Counted from the first letter of the stretch, positions 33,036 through 46,392 are shown. The stretch is DNA of 64,000 bases from Raffaelea ambrosiae (GCA_002778195.1 PCDI01000001.1:5467338-5531337), one strand, 5' to 3'. Numbers and translations: made by a program. Notes: generated by a model from the sequence alone, not told the origin.

Positions 33036-33112
33036 GGGGACTAGACTGATAGCGGGCTAGTCCCCCTGCGGAGAGGCTTTCGACGGTGCGGGGAAACCGC
33101 TAGCAACCGCAC
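33036..33112. other. Two adjacent hairpins
   Basis: GGGGACTAG (33036-33044) pairs perfectly with CTAGTCCCC (33057-33065) across a 12-base loop. Twenty bases later GTGCGG (33086-33091) pairs with CCGCAC (33107-33112). They lie 70 bases downstream of the phased TGCCCAG repeats in otherwise gene-free DNA. Confidence 0.5.
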
Positions 33113-36100
33113 AAACGTCCCCAAAGCCAATCTGAACGTCCAGTCTCGGCGCACATGAAGTATTTCCTCGCCTTATCCTGGTCAGCCCACCGCCCCCCTC
33201 TCCGACAAATCACGGAAAAGAGTGCCGCTTTCGATAGCAGCGCCTCCCTGGAAAGTCTTGGCAGAAGCTGCAGAGGCCAATAGCAGAGGCGCGATTTGGT
33301 CATTTAGTGGGAAGCAAAGACGTTTTCCACTGCGGTGGATCGTCTGGACGAAGGGAAGGGAGAAGGGAACGACGCGAGCGAGGTGGCCAAGAAGGAGAAG
33401 AAGAAAAAGAGAAAAGAAGGAAAATTTGTCCGGCCAAGTGACCGAGTCAGGCCTGTGTTCGCACGATTGCACCACCATGGATTTGGGATTCTCTCTGTAG
33501 GGGGCTTTCCGCAGGGCTGTTTGTGCCACAAATAATGCAGTGTCGCCTGCTGGCAGATCCTGTAGAGCGTTTAGGCCTCTGGATAGTTTGGTATCCCACA
33601 GCTTGCAGGGCATTTCCTGGCGGCCAATATCACTTCTGGCGACGCCTGCTAGGGCCGAGCTCGGGAAGGGCTTGCAGGAGCTTGAACAAGACCCTAAAAG
33701 TCTCTTATGAGGAAGCGGCATTTGTCACGTCCCTTACGTCCGGTGTTCATAGTAAGTGTCGGTATTACTTGACATCTTGCATGCCCATCGCCATGTAAGT
33801 AGAGAGGCCAAAGTTCTTACATGCGAGTTCTTTCTGCTACTTCTGTAACTACAAGATTCAGTGCTTGTGCAAACTATGGCCGATCACAGCCGAGTAGTAT
33901 TGCTGTCTTGCTGGTTCGCTGTCTCTGGCCAAGCCCTGTTCCCCGAATGATCTATCAGATTTCTACATTGCTTTTGTGCCTTCTTGTGTTTCTCGCCTCT
34001 CATTCCCCGTACACGCGAGCTGCATGTCTTTTTGTCGCCTGCGGTTTCTACTGTATGTCTCGCCTGATTATCTAAATCGCGTGGCCTCCCCAAAAGGTTG
34101 CACAACCGCTTTTTGTGTCCTCCTGTTATCTCTTATTCTCTTCCTAATACTTATTGTGGCTGTTTGTGTTCCTCGTGTGATTTGTTTGGTCCCCCTGGCC
34201 TTGCAACATGCAGTTTGTGTCGCATGCAGAGGCGAGTGGATTCGCGTCTCGCTGCCGATTTCAACTTTCTCGCCTTGTCCCCGCTTTCGCATATTGCTTT
34301 TTTACTTTGATTTTCTCTAGTCTCTCTTCATATGTCCTGTTTTAGGTGCCCTTTGCTTAGCGGTCTCCCAAGTTGCACCACAACTCACACATCCAAGCTT
34401 TGAATACTGCCACGGCTCGCCACATTTCTCTTGTCCCCTCTCCCGTGTTGGAGGCGTCTATATGTAATTCTTTCAGCAGACCGTACTAGTGTATCCCAGT
34501 AGAGAAATACACGAGGGGAAAGCTTCGTTACTCTGCATGTCAGCAACCAGCGTCTGGTATGCGCCCATTTCGGCACGTATGTGGCAAGAACGGCACTGAC
34601 AGTGAGTTGTATGGCTTGTCAGACATGGGGGTACTGCGGCTGGAAGGAAGGTGGAGCCTGACGGGACTTCAAAATATACGAGCACATGTCAAGATAGATG
34701 ATGATTTTTAATCCTGGCCCAACATCAACCCATCTCCCCAACATGTAGGACGACGCAGACAGGCCATCCTTCCCAACGCAACAGTGGCGGTGCCAAGATT
34801 GATTCCCCAGACGGTTGGTATGTGGATGTGTTCCTTGACTCTTCCATCGTCCTTCTTTTTTTGATTAAATTGGTTCCCTCGAACCAACAAGCCGGTCTCC
34901 TGCTGTAAGCACACGTCGGTAAGGATGAAAGAAGCAATCGAAGGGGGCCAGCTGAAATAGATCACCACAGTTTAAAAGTCCTGGGCAGAGACGATAACGG
35001 GGGAGCCAGGCGAAGGAGAGCAGAGCATGGGGGCTACAAGAGGGGAAAGCACAGAAGTTGCTTGTCGCAGACCATAATTCCTTGTTTCTCTCGACGGCAC
35101 TGGAGCTTATTTCTGCTCCTGCAATTATGCATCTGGCAGCGTCTTCCACTTCCATAACAACTACATTTCTGGGACGCCACCTCGGGCGCGAAGAAACTCT
35201 ACCAGCATGCTCTCGTGCTGTTTGATAGATTGGGGTTCGCCTGATGGGCGGATCGCTCGTTTCTATGGATGCACCGGCGACCTGCACTTTGGGCAACTGG
35301 TACATTAGCCTGACCCACCTTGTGCAGCTGCGTGCATGTAGCCCTTTCCTGTGCATCATATCACAACACCACACAGCCGCATGGCAGAGGCGTCGCACGT
35401 TTCTTATTTTATTCCCTTTCCGTTTAGCACAGAAATAGATACCTTGCACTTGACGGGCAAGGAGGAGTCTGCTCAGCCGCACAGATCAGACCAGTTGACG
35501 ATTGCGGACATATTTTTTGCTGGCCGAGACAGCGGCAAGGGTGCAAACCATGACAGGGGAACAAAGCGCGAAGAAAGGAATGATTCGAGGGGCAGGCACG
35601 GCAGACATGGAGATAAACAGCGTGTTGCGCCATGCTCAAAGACCCAGAGTCGAGAATGATAATAGGGACTTCTTTGCATAGCGGCCAAATTGTTGTGTCT
35701 GCCCAGACTCTATATGGGGGGCAGGTCGGGGTGCCTGTCTCCACATCCTGGTCAGTCGTGCCTTCCTCCACACCCACCCCTACTCGTGGCTTCCCCCGCG
35801 GACACGACTAACAATGCCGATCACCACTCTGGATCCTACCATGTAAGATACCTCCCCCGCCTGCATCCTGTGCCTGTATGTCCCCCTCCCTGCTCGGCGC
35901 CCGGGTGTTATGCCTTTCTTGTGCAGGCTCTGGGGTCTCCATTTTCAGTCGTGTTTTTTTTGTGGTTTTTTTTTTTTAAATTCCTTTCGTTTATTTCTAT
36001 TTTGCTTAAAAATCGGCCTTCCCGTTCCTGCCCACCCTGGTCGGCAAGTGCCCGGTCGCTCCTTCCTGCTTTTCCAATATTCCCCTTCCCTTGCACCCCA

Positions 36101-36429
36101 AACCTATTGACGTGACCCGTCCCAACAGCAACCCAACCAAGCAAAATAAAGACCCATTTCCCATTCTTTTGAACCTTTACCTCGTCATATCTTCTCCTTT
36201 CTCACCAACCTTGACTGTTGGTGCCAGGACCAGCAGTTGCCTCGTTCGTCGTCTTCATTGCGGCCCACTCTTCTTGACTTATACAAAAGGGTAACTTGCC
36301 CGCTCCTCTTGACTCTATCGTCGCCTTGTCTTCAGATATCCAATTTTCGCCGTGAAACCCACGAGAAGAATTCTGCAAATACCTGGCACAGAAAACCGAC
36401 AACGGCACGCAACCGGGTAAACAGACACC

Positions 36430-38321
36430 ATGAGCGACAACGAGAAGGCTACGATCGCGCACGCGACGCCTATGGTCGACCTGCCGGCCGACCCCGACGA
36501 GGGCAAGTCAGAAGGAGAGAAGGCAGCCATTGTGAGTAACCCTTCAGATGCGTCTTGCATATCTTGTCACTTTTTAACCTTTTGTTTCACAGGACCGCAA
36601 ATTGGTCATGCGCCTCGACTTCATCCTGATCCCATGGGTATGCTGCTGCACTTCCACACAACTCCGCACACTTCCACGAAGCTAGACGTTTCTTACCGCT
36701 GGACACACTCCATGCTAACAATATCAGCTCTGCGTTCTCTACCTGATGGCCTTCCTTGACCGTACGAACATCGGCAATGCGAAAATCGCCCACCTGGCCA
36801 CAGACCTGCATCTGTCGACGAACATGTACAATATGACGCTCACGATCTTCTTCATCTCCTACTCTGTATTCGAGCCCTTGACCAACATCATGTTGAAGAA
36901 GCTCAGGCCGTCCGTCTTTATTCCCATCATAATGTGAGTTTACCAAGGTGCAGCCAAACACCCTGTTTTCTGCGCGTAAACGCTGACGATGCGAAGCATT
37001 GCTTGGGGCGCCTGTATGCTTGGCATGGGCTTCGTGAAAAACTACTCGGGCCTGCTTGCTGCTCGCTGGTTTCTGGGCCTGGCCGAGGCAGGACTCTTCC
37101 CTGGTATCAATTATTACCTCTCTTGCTGGTACAAGCGATCCGAATTTGGTATCCGAGCTGTATGTGACGCTATCCCCGCTTCTCCCACCTTTCACCGCAC
37201 AAGCTAACGTGTCCCAGGCCATCTTCTTCTCCGCTGCGGCCGTTTCTGGCTCTTTTGGTGGCCTCCTCGCCGCAGCCATTGAGCTGATGGACGGCATCCG
37301 CGGCCATCCGGGCTGGGCTTGGATCTTCATCCTCGAAGGTAGTTAACCCCGACCCCAACCATAACCTTATTGCCAAGTTCCTGTCATCCCCGTACTTGTT
37401 ACGATGCTCTTCGTGCCATTGTCGCGGAAAGCTTTGTCATTTCCGCCATAAAGGACCATCACGCCTAACATCACAACAGGGCTCTTGACTATTATTTTAG
37501 GCTTCCTGTCGTTTTTCCTCGTGCACGACTTCCCCGACGAGGCACGCTTCCTTTCGGCTGAAGACCGCATCCGTGTCATTCGCCGCCTAAAGCTGGACCA
37601 GCAGGCCTCTGCCGATCACGAAGAGTTCCAGATGACATATTTCTGGTCGGCGGTGAAGGATTGGAAGATGTGGCTGGGCATGATCATCTACAGCGGCTGT
37701 GACATGCCCCTGTATGCCTTCTCGCTGTTCCTCCCGTCCATTGTCAACAACCTGGGATGGAACAGCTCCGTGATCCACAGCCAGCTGATGTCTGTACCAC
37801 CCTATGCCGCGGCGGCGGTGCTGACCATTACCATCGGCTACGTTGCCGACCGTACACGGGCCCGTGGCCTGTGCAACATCCTGGTGTCTGTGCTGGGGAT
37901 CATTGGATTCAGCATGCTCATCGGTTCCGATCGCGCTTCCGTCCAGTACGCTGGCACCTTTTTGGGTGCTCTGGGCATCTACCCATGCATTTCCAACACG
38001 ATTAGCTGGATGGCCAACAACATCGAAGGTGTCTACAAACGTGGTGTCGTTCTAGGCTTCGTCATTGGGTGGGGCAACCTCAACGGCATCGTGTCTTCCA
38101 ACATCTACTTCGCAGCACCCCGCTACTTTGTGGGCCACGGCCTCATTATCGCCTACATGACCCTGTTCCTTTTTGGTGGTTCCCTGCTCATGACGATCTT
38201 GCTACGCATAGAGAACGCAAAGCGGAGACGTGGTGAGCGTAATGGCCGGATCGCAGGGCTCACTGACCACGAGATTGAGAAGCTAGGCGACAGCCGTCCA
38301 GATTTCATCTACACAACTTAG
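36430..38321 (+). CDS. MFS transporter, allantoate permease / ACS family (six exons)
   Basis: A 492-residue 12-helix permease of the anion:cation symporter family (Dal5/Tna1 relatives). Exons: 36430-36531, 36593-36637, 36728-36933, 36997-37159, 37218-37338, 37480-38321; all joins keep frame. Family hallmarks are DRKLVMRLDFILIPW then LCVLYLMAFLDRTNIGNAKIA in helix 1, GLAEAGLFPGINYYLSCWY around helix 4, and FLVHDFPDEARFLSAEDR in the central cytosolic loop. The acidic 34-residue N-terminal exon is cytosolic. Such carriers import small carboxylates, allantoate, nicotinate, vitamins or peptides with protons; the substrate cannot be told here. The gene stands alone, preceded by a long CT-rich region and followed by gene-free DNA. 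Confidence 0.92.
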
Positions 38322-41300
38322 TGTTGAGTTTACAAGCAAAGGCGGGAACGCTGCTGTGATTTTAAATTGGGGTTTCTGTTTGCTGGTTATACTCAAAAAA
38401 AAGAGGCCACATACTTTGTTTGGCGTGTTTCTCTTCATTTTGCCCTTTTTGACTTTTTGTCCGCGGAAAGATACCTGGATTCGTTAGAAGATGGGAGGTA
38501 TGGAAACACCCAGGACAGCCAAGATGGCAAAAACGTCGCTCGCAAAAGCCAGAAACCAGACTGGTACTTGCATAACACAGCCCTGGTTTTGCATCTAACT
38601 TCACGGCACATACATGAAATTGCACACTTTTTTGAACTATGAAGAGCGTTTTTACTTGACCGCAACGAATATTTTGACGATTTGGGGAGCCCTAGTTCTC
38701 CACAATCATGTTTCCAGCGGTTCCTATGCCTAAAGACCCGCATACGAATGATCTGCCAATGTGTCAAAAGGGCAGACCGGCAAACCTTTCCGCCACAGGG
38801 CAAGGCTGTTGTATTCCCAGGGGGTCTGGCTGAGCTTCCCGCTGGCTGACAGGCAATAAGAGGTGGGCAGGAAATTTGATCCATGTGCCCCCCTCGCATC
38901 GCGACAAGGAGAAAGGGGGGACAAAATTGAGACAGACAAATAAATGCCAGCCGAAAATCGACAACACCAGAGATACATGCTATGAATTGCTATGCGGTGT
39001 CACTATCAAGGATAGAAAAAAATAGGGGAACTGCGCCACCGTGTTTGCCCAGGAAGGAAAATTTCAGCAGCAAAGACAGAGCAACATGTTCATGGTTTTC
39101 GGCACAATGCAACCCTTTGGGCGCCATTTGGAAATGAGAGTCAAGGGGGCCGAATAGGTCGGCCAGATGGGTCAAATGCATGGCTCTTGTGGGTGAAGCA
39201 GAAAAGAGAATGCCCGCGAGGGCAACGGCGCAACCTCCAGCAGGGTTCTCTTTCTTCTTTGTCTTTCTTGTCTTGGCTCCTATAACGGCATGGGTGCCAT
39301 GAACTCGCGCGAGAACTGCTTGTAAGATATTATTAACGCCAATGAGCGACGAGCGAATCATTGTAGCCTGCTTTTGCCACGCATTTTCTCCCTGCCTTTG
39401 TTTCAGTCTCCCTGCCATGTCGTTGAGTCAGCCTATTTTCGGGCAAGACTCGAACGGTCACTCGTTGGCCAGGGATGCACTCGTATGTGGGCGTGTGTCG
39501 CCGCTTGGGGATGCGAAGTTATTTTGCCATTTTTTTTTGTGGGGGGAAGGCGCCTGGGAAGGATTGGGCGTCTGCGGGGTGTGGAGGAAAGGGCCGGGGC
39601 AGGTAAGGCCAAAAAAAAAAAAAAAAGCCGTTGCGTTTCCTGTCGATCTTTTGTTATTAGTGCCTGCCCCTTTTGGTGCGTTTCAGCACCCCAGAACGCG
39701 AACCCCCCCAAATAAAAGCCTTCAAATCGTCTAGAAAGCCACCATCACACTTTATTTTGTCGCGCTATCAAGGTCGCAACGGCTCCGCCCCTGTTTATTA
39801 CCATGCATTGGGATCTCTTATGCAGCCGCCAGATACACATCCTTCATGGGGAAGGTGAAGGCTTTTCTCGTCTTTTGTTGGAAACACCGACAGTCTCGTA
39901 TTGCGTGCATCACTAGAGCCATGACCAACTCTTCCCCCCTTTCGTACGACTGTGACCTGGAGAGAGCGGTGTGAAAGATCAAAGAAACTGCCTGCCCCCC
40001 AAAGGAGCAGAGTGTCCCTGCGTTTTCCGCGGAATTTGGCTTGCCCCGATGTGCTGTTGGTTTACGCGCAAGGCAACCTTTGCATTTGTCGAGATGGGTC
40101 GTCGTAGAGATTGTCTGTCGCTAGTTTGGGGACCACAATGTCTCTGGTATGGGACACATGCCCGAGACCGGACGAACAGGTGCAATGGGGGGACTGAAAC
40201 AAAGGACTCCCGCCAAAGATCCCAGAAAGCATCATACAGCGCATCTCACAGGAAATTGTTACGTAGATCTGGAACCTTTGGCGATGACCGAACACGAAAA
40301 AGACAGGGAAACATGCACAAGTTGCCCGGAAGTGCACTTGGCTGTGTCTTCTTGCCCCCCCTCTCCAAAGGCCGTAGAGAAATCCTACCAGAGCCTCACA
40401 GTCGAAACCACTTCTCCTAATGCAAAACACGACAGAGTTGTGTACAGATGCAATGCGTGAGACGTTAATTTTTGGACACACCGCATCGTCCCGCCACAAG
40501 TACGGCGGTCAAATGTCTCCGTGTCCAATGAATAGAAGCTCAACAGACGGTGAGACGGGTTGTCTGGTCCGCGATAAAACAGATCGTCGCAGATGCTCGG
40601 GAGCACAGGAAAAAAGGAGAGAAACGGACGAGGAGGACTGTCCTCTTGGGGTACATCTTCGTCTGTTGTGCTCCCATGTGTCGCCTGTGTTTCTCATGAC
40701 GTCCACCTTCAGGTGTCAGTATTGTGGGACTGATATTTGGAGGACAGCTTCACTAAGGAACACACAAGGTGTAAAAGCCCCTTGGAGAGGTTGTACTTGG
40801 CCTTTCCAATACATCCAGCCCACGGAACGACCGAGGAACCCGAGAATGGGGGCAACAGGAATCAACACGGTTCATCAAGACATCCCAATTTGGCCGGGCC
40901 TGCGAACCCAGTTTGGCATGAGATTACGGAAGAGAGTCAACGACGTCAACGGCGAGTAGTTATTTGCCTCTTGGCCCTGTAGGAATGCATAGCCCTAGCC
41001 ACAAAGTCGGGTTGGTTGTATGTCACGAGCGACCAGGAAAATAACGAACAAGTGAAAGAAGGGAGAACGAACATAGCCAGCCTTGTCAAGAATAGTATTG
41101 GCTCTCTGACAAATCCGGCAGCGGTCTTTGATTCCTTATCGGCCCCCCTCCCGTCTTGTCCTTTCCATAACACACAAAGACGCCTGGAATCCGCGTGACA
41201 CTGCGTCGTACGGTCCTGTCCCGGCTGCAGTCTGCCTGTCCTATGGGAATCTTCTCCTGTTTCTCAACTCGAGAAAGAAAACAGGCCATGTTACCCCGTG

Positions 41301-43401
41301 TTCTTGGTTTCTCCTCATTTTATTCTCCAATGACACGCTGCATGTGCTGTTGGCTCCCAACTTTTGGCATTTCGCTTCCCCTCACCGGCACCCTCTCCTT
41401 CGTTATTTCTATGCTGGCCATACCCGGATCCCCGGTCTTCCACTTCTTCTCTTGGCCGACTGCCCGAGTAATTCCTCGTTGCGCAAACCCAGTGCTCTCC
41501 TCTCAACTACCTTCCTTCTCGGCCGTCTCGCTTATTCATACACCATACACAGCGGACACTCCCTTGCCTTCATATTGCAAGCTTATGCCAACTCTCTGCC
41601 AATTCTTGGGGGCTTCTTCGTTTCTTCTTTGTCGTTCACTTTCGAGTTGTGACTCCTGCGTATCTTGCTATTCTTCATTTCAGTCGTCTGCCGCCGTGTG
41701 GGCCTTTTCGTCACCCGGTCCACCACACATCTCTTCTTTCTCTCGACAACCAGATAGCTGCTAGGTGTCTTGACGCAGAACCTTGTCGGATTGTTTTCTG
41801 CTTTGCACCAACTGCCCTCCTTGGGGCCAGTGCGGCTCTTTCCTCTGCTGTCCGTTTCACCAACAGCACCATCGAGGCAATAATCCGTTGACGTGGTCCA
41901 GCCACAAACCGAACGTTGATTGTTTCCTATTCATCCCAGACAGTTGCCGGGTTGCCCATCCTGCCGTGCTTTCTTGCGCTCAAGTTACCTTCAAGATACT
42001 TTCCAGTCCCGGTGTGCACACTACATACGAACACATCACACACCACACCGCGCATCCACACGAAGAGTAGCCAAGAGTCTTCACCTCGACCGGGCGCCAT
42101 TCAGCTGCTGGCCCTGGGAGCCAAACAATTTCCTCACCCCCCCCCTTACCTTCCCGTATTTATTGTCGCTTCAATACTTGTCCCGTTCACGTACGTGGAA
42201 CGTGTGGCGGCGTTCCTCAAGAGGCGCGTCCCCATCTGCAGACAACCACGGGGACCAAAACAGAGACTTGACAGCCTCCCTGCGCGGCCTTCAGAGTGCA
42301 CCTTGTTCTCGTCACACAGACATTTTCGTATCTACAATTTGTTTTGTTTCTCTTCTGCCGTCCGTTTTCATGCCGTTTTAACGATTCCACAACCGGGGAC
42401 CAACAGCCCGTCCTCACCTTTTGCGTGGCCACCTCCATTGTTACATTGAGGCAGGAGGAGCAATGCAATCGTCTGACTAGTTGGCCGTACCTCGAAGGTT
42501 AATGTCTGTTCCTCTTTGTGTCTCTTTTTTTAGATCCCCCCCCCCCTAAATGAGGCTTTCTTATTTCGTCTGATTTGACTGCTTGTCGCTCTTCTTTTGG
42601 GGTGTGCTTGTGCGGCACAAGACGGAATAACCCGATGGGGGCCATGTTCGCAAAGAGAACCCCAGAGAAAATACCAACAGCCTCTTCTCGTTGCCGACAC
42701 CATCCAGGGCGGTAACTACTAGTACGGACGTTGACCCACTCCTGCGCCCGAAGCGTGTCTCTTTTGTCTCCATCCCACACTCTGAACCGCAAGAGGCCTT
42801 CCTTTTCTCGCAAAGATCGGCACCACGAGAGAGAAGAAGAGAGAGAGGAGAACAACACTACGCGATTCTGGGTACGGCTATCCACAGAGAAAGCCCTTTA
42901 CAGAAAATCTCAACAACGTCTGTAGGCTTTCAGTCCCTTTCCCGTTTCCTTTCCACCTCCCGCGTGCTGCCATCTTGTGCGCCCGCCCGGCACACCTGTG
43001 TGTTGCCAGGTCCCTTTGTGGTCCTGTCGCGAGTAGCACCTTGATTTATCCCTCTCTTTTCCGCCCAGAGTTGGCTTGTCGTCCCCGGTTCTGTTCTTTC
43101 ACTGGGCCCCAGCTGAAAACAGGTTTCAGCGGCCGTGTAAGGCGAGCAAGAATAACTCTGCCTCGTTTTCTCCTTGTGCTGGGTGTATACTCAGCACGCC
43201 CGACGAACAGAAGCGGCCAGTGGAAACGTTGCGCTAAAAGTCAACTTGCATTACTCCTCTTTGGCTCACGATAATACCCATCTCGCGATACAAATTTCTG
43301 ATTTTTTGCCTTGCTTCACGCTGCCTTCTCACCAGTCCCACGATTTTTCATATCACGCCTCCATCTTCCCAAATTCCTCTTATTAGCTCAACTCCCAGGA
43401 C
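38322..43401. other. 5.1-kb gene-free stretch upstream of GPCR gene
   Basis: I see no domain, signal peptide or plausible exon chain. The plus strand is markedly pyrimidine-rich from about 41.2 to 43.4 kb, which by itself keeps reading frames open, so the long frames there (for example 41128-41764) are not evidence of coding. The last few hundred bases should contain the GPCR promoter and leader. Confidence 0.5.
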
Positions 43402-45620
43402 ATGAGCAATGATGCATACCCAAACATGGAGCTCCCACTTGACCAAGCAAAAGTTATTGTGACGTTGGAGAGGACGGGGGCTTCCTTGTCCCTGATCGGA
43501 GTCGCTCTGATTGTCGTCACATTTGCCCTTTTCAAGCGCCTTCGAACCATACCCAACACGTTTATTCTCTTTGCCTCCGTCGCCAATATCGGCGCAAGCA
43601 TTGCCAGTCTCATCGGCCTCAACGGCCTTCACGCCGGCTTTGGCAGCTCTCTCTGCCGTGCCCAGGCCTTCTTGCTCGAAATGTATGTCTGTCTCGTCAC
43701 GCGTAACGTATACAAAGGCTCCAATCCGCGGTCTCGTCGAGTCCCACTTGCTGACCTCACCCAGGTGCATGCAGTCCGACCCGTGGTGGTCTTTCGCTAT
43801 GGCCTTCAACGTCTACCTTGTCTTCTTCCACGCCGCTAATCCCACCACGTTTCGGCGGTACCTTTGGCTCTACGCCCTCATATGCTTTGGAATCCCAATG
43901 ATTCCGGCCATTGTCTGCCTCTACGTTGAAAACTCGAACAAGGGCCCTGTCTATGCCGACGCCACGGTATGTGCATTGCCAAGATGATCGAACATAATCA
44001 CGTTGGTCCTAACCCGCGCAGCTTTGGTGTTGGATCGGGGACAGATGGAACTCTGTCCGTATCTATTCATACTACATACCCATCTGGGTGTGCATCTTCA
44101 TGTCCGCCGTCATTTACATTGCCGTCGGCTACCACGTCTTCCACCAACGCAACCAATTGCGCAACATCACGCTCAGTGCCCAAGGCAAAGACATCTCTAC
44201 CGGAGGCACCGACACGCAGATATCCACCGACAAGGTATGCCCCCCCCCCAAATTATTTCTTCAGTGCCTTGTTCTATGTCTAACTTCGCCTCTAACTATA
44301 CTGACTGCCGGAAAGAACATGTATTACGGAACAGTCACAACCGAAGTGTATGTCACAACCGACGTCTGCGACCCAGTCGTCTCCCACAATCCAACACCGC
44401 CGCCCCCCATGACACCCCTACACCCGCAAGACTGCCCATGGGACGACGAGCCGTTCCCTACAGAAATCACCAACACCAGCGTGCAGGAGGCCCAGGATAG
44501 GCAGCACGAGCAACAGGACGCCAACCCCCCTCGACGTCTCCACAGCCTACTTCGGCACAGCCGCAACAACAACAGCAACAACAACAATTCTGACGAAGAA
44601 TCGGTTCTCCCCGCGGAGCCGCCGGCCATCTATGGGTCCAGCAGCAGTCCGACTGCAGCGCCCTACCGCTCGACGTCGACCACCGTCACAGCCGCGCCCC
44701 GGCCGTCGTCTGCCCGCTCCAACCTCACCAGGATCGGCGGTGGTAGCCACCGTGGCAGTCGTCGTAGCCGGCGTCGCTCGTACGAAGAATTCACCAGGAC
44801 GTCGCCGGCCCAGGCCCGCCAGAACTCGGTGCCGACGGTCATCGCCTCCAATCCGGCGGCGTATGCCGAGCCGTCCGGCCTGGCACGGCTGGGCCGGGTC
44901 GGCCACCGCTTTGCCAACAAGTTTCGCCGCATGGACCCGGTCAAGCTGGCGTACCTGCGCACCTCCTTTGTTTTCGCCATCTCGGTGCTGGTGACCTGGA
45001 CCCCGGCCTCCGTCAACCGCGTCTGCGCCATCGTGAACCCGGCCAGTGTGAACTTTGCCATGAATATTGCCAGTGCCGCCGTTCTGCCTCTGCAGGGCGT
45101 GTGGAACGCCGTGATCTACTTTACCACGAGCTGGTCGCTGCTGAAAGAGGAGCTGGACAGCGTGGTGTACCGCTCGCATTGGCTGCGCCGTCTCAGCGGC
45201 GGCATGGACGGGAGCGGGCTCGTCGACCGCGGTCGGCTGCCGGGGCCGCAGAGTGCAGTGGGTTCTCTGCGGGTAGTCGCAGACAGCCCTCTGCATGGCG
45301 GCATTGGGTTGTCGCATGTGCCCTCGGCCGGCCGTCGCCACCAGATGCAGGCGCGTAGTCCCATGACGTATATTCGTCGGCCGAGACCCGACCCGCACGT
45401 CTTGCACGACGACGATCTGCTGTTTGACGATGACGATGACGACCTCAACAACTACAGCCACACTGCGAGGTCAAAGAGTACGAGGTCAAGCTCGACGGGG
45501 CCCCATGGGAGATGGGCACCACCAGTGGTATCCCCACTATTGGACATTGCCGCTCCACGGAATACCAGGCGCGCAGGCGGTACCTTGCGTGTGCAAAGAG
45601 GAAGCCACTTTGATATCTAA
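43402..45620 (+). CDS. cAMP-receptor-like G-protein-coupled receptor (four exons)
   Basis: A 666-residue seven-helix receptor from exons 43402-43682, 43765-43966, 44022-44234 and 44316-45620. Helix 1 starts TLERTGASLSLIGVALIVVTF, helix 2 follows RTIPNTFILFASVANIGASI, helix 3 is near SDPWWSFAMAFNVYLVFF, helix 5 is IPIWVCIFMSAVIYIAVGYHVF, and helices 6 and 7 are YLRTSFVFAISVLVTWTPASV and NIASAAVLPLQGVWNAVIYF. Between helices 5 and 6 is a very long third cytosolic loop (roughly 280 residues) rich in Pro, Asn, Ser and Arg, including an Asn repeat. The C-terminal tail is Arg- and Asp-rich. The pattern matches fungal relatives of Dictyostelium cAMP receptors, which signal through heterotrimeric G proteins. 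Ligand unknown. Confidence 0.92.
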
Positions 45621-45942
45621 TGGGCTTTGTTGTCTACTGTACTGATTAGTATTTTTGGGCGAGGACAAAAAAAGACTGTATTTTTTTTTTCGTTGTAAAC
45701 ATTACTTTTGGGTTGTTTACTGGACTCATCGGATCGGGCTACGTTTGTCACCTGACACGACTTTCTTGGCTCTACTTGTAGTTCCGATGTATTCTTTTTC
45801 TTTCCGTAGGAATGAACGTCTTTTCAGCCACCGAGGTGCTCTTGTTGTCATGCTGCAAATTTTATGTGCATGTGTCCGTCTTGGTTGACTTGGCAAGTAA
45901 TGCTTGGCACATTGTTTGCGAATTTCAGGGGTAGACTAAGAT

Positions 45943-46022
45943 CCTCGTTACAATGCCCTACAACAGCTCTACGGCCGAGCCTCGTGACAATGCCCTATAA
46001 CAGCTTTACGGCCGAGCCTCGT
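45943..46022. repeat. 37-base tandem repeat, two copies plus partial
   Basis: Copies begin with CCTCGT at 45943 and 45980, with a third CCTCGT at 46017. The two full units differ at three positions, two of them C to T on the plus strand, one in a CA to TA context. Confidence 0.85.
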
Positions 46023-46242
46023 CCTTCCATTTCCCGTCTGTGCGCCTTCTTTGGGATTCTACCTCGACTGGTTTCCTGTTGGTTCTGACGTCTTTGTGTC
46101 TGCGTATGGCTAGCCGTGTGTGCTGTTTGAAAAAAAAAAACCTCGTAATGCACACGCTTGATTCGAAGGACGCTAGAACAGCATCGCACCTCCCCGAAGT
46201 TATAAAGCCGCAGTTTTTACGGCCGTAGGACACATCGTTGCC

Positions 46243-46250
46243 TATATAAG
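46243..46250 (+). promoter_or_regulatory. TATA box of the orphan gene
   Basis: TATATAAG lies 143 bases before the ATG at 46393, a usual core-promoter distance allowing for a leader. Confidence 0.55.
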
Positions 46251-46392
46251 AACGCCTTCTCTCCCACCTGGTCCAAGTTTCTTCCTCTCTTCTTTCCTTC
46301 CTTTTCATCCGCACACTACTGATCAACTTCGGCCAACCCAAGAAAAATCAACCATTCAACTCTGCACTTGAAAACCCAACTCTACAGTTGAA

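Larger units (their letters stand above)
30258..36429. other. 6.2-kb gene-free stretch
   Basis: No frame in this stretch shows a recognisable domain, a signal peptide or a convincing exon chain. It begins with the promoter of the FMO fusion gene and ends in a strongly pyrimidine-rich plus-strand segment (about 33.9 to 36.4 kb) leading into the transporter gene at 36430. A phased repeat and two hairpins lie at 32.93-33.12 kb (listed separately). A non-coding RNA or long leader is possible but cannot be shown from sequence. Confidence 0.5.
45621..46392. other. Intergenic between GPCR gene and orphan gene
   Basis: 772 bases holding the GPCR 3' flank, a 37-base tandem repeat (45943-46022) and the promoter of the orphan gene with TATATAAG at 46243-46250. 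Confidence 0.5.

Noticed and set aside
33182..33721. 179-codon minus-strand frame in the gene-free stretch
   Set aside because: One hydrophobic patch only, no family, no splice partners and no promoter signs.
41128..41764. Two plus-strand frames of 174 and 189 codons upstream of the GPCR gene
   Set aside because: Ser/Pro/Phe-rich output of pyrimidine-rich DNA; no domain or start context.
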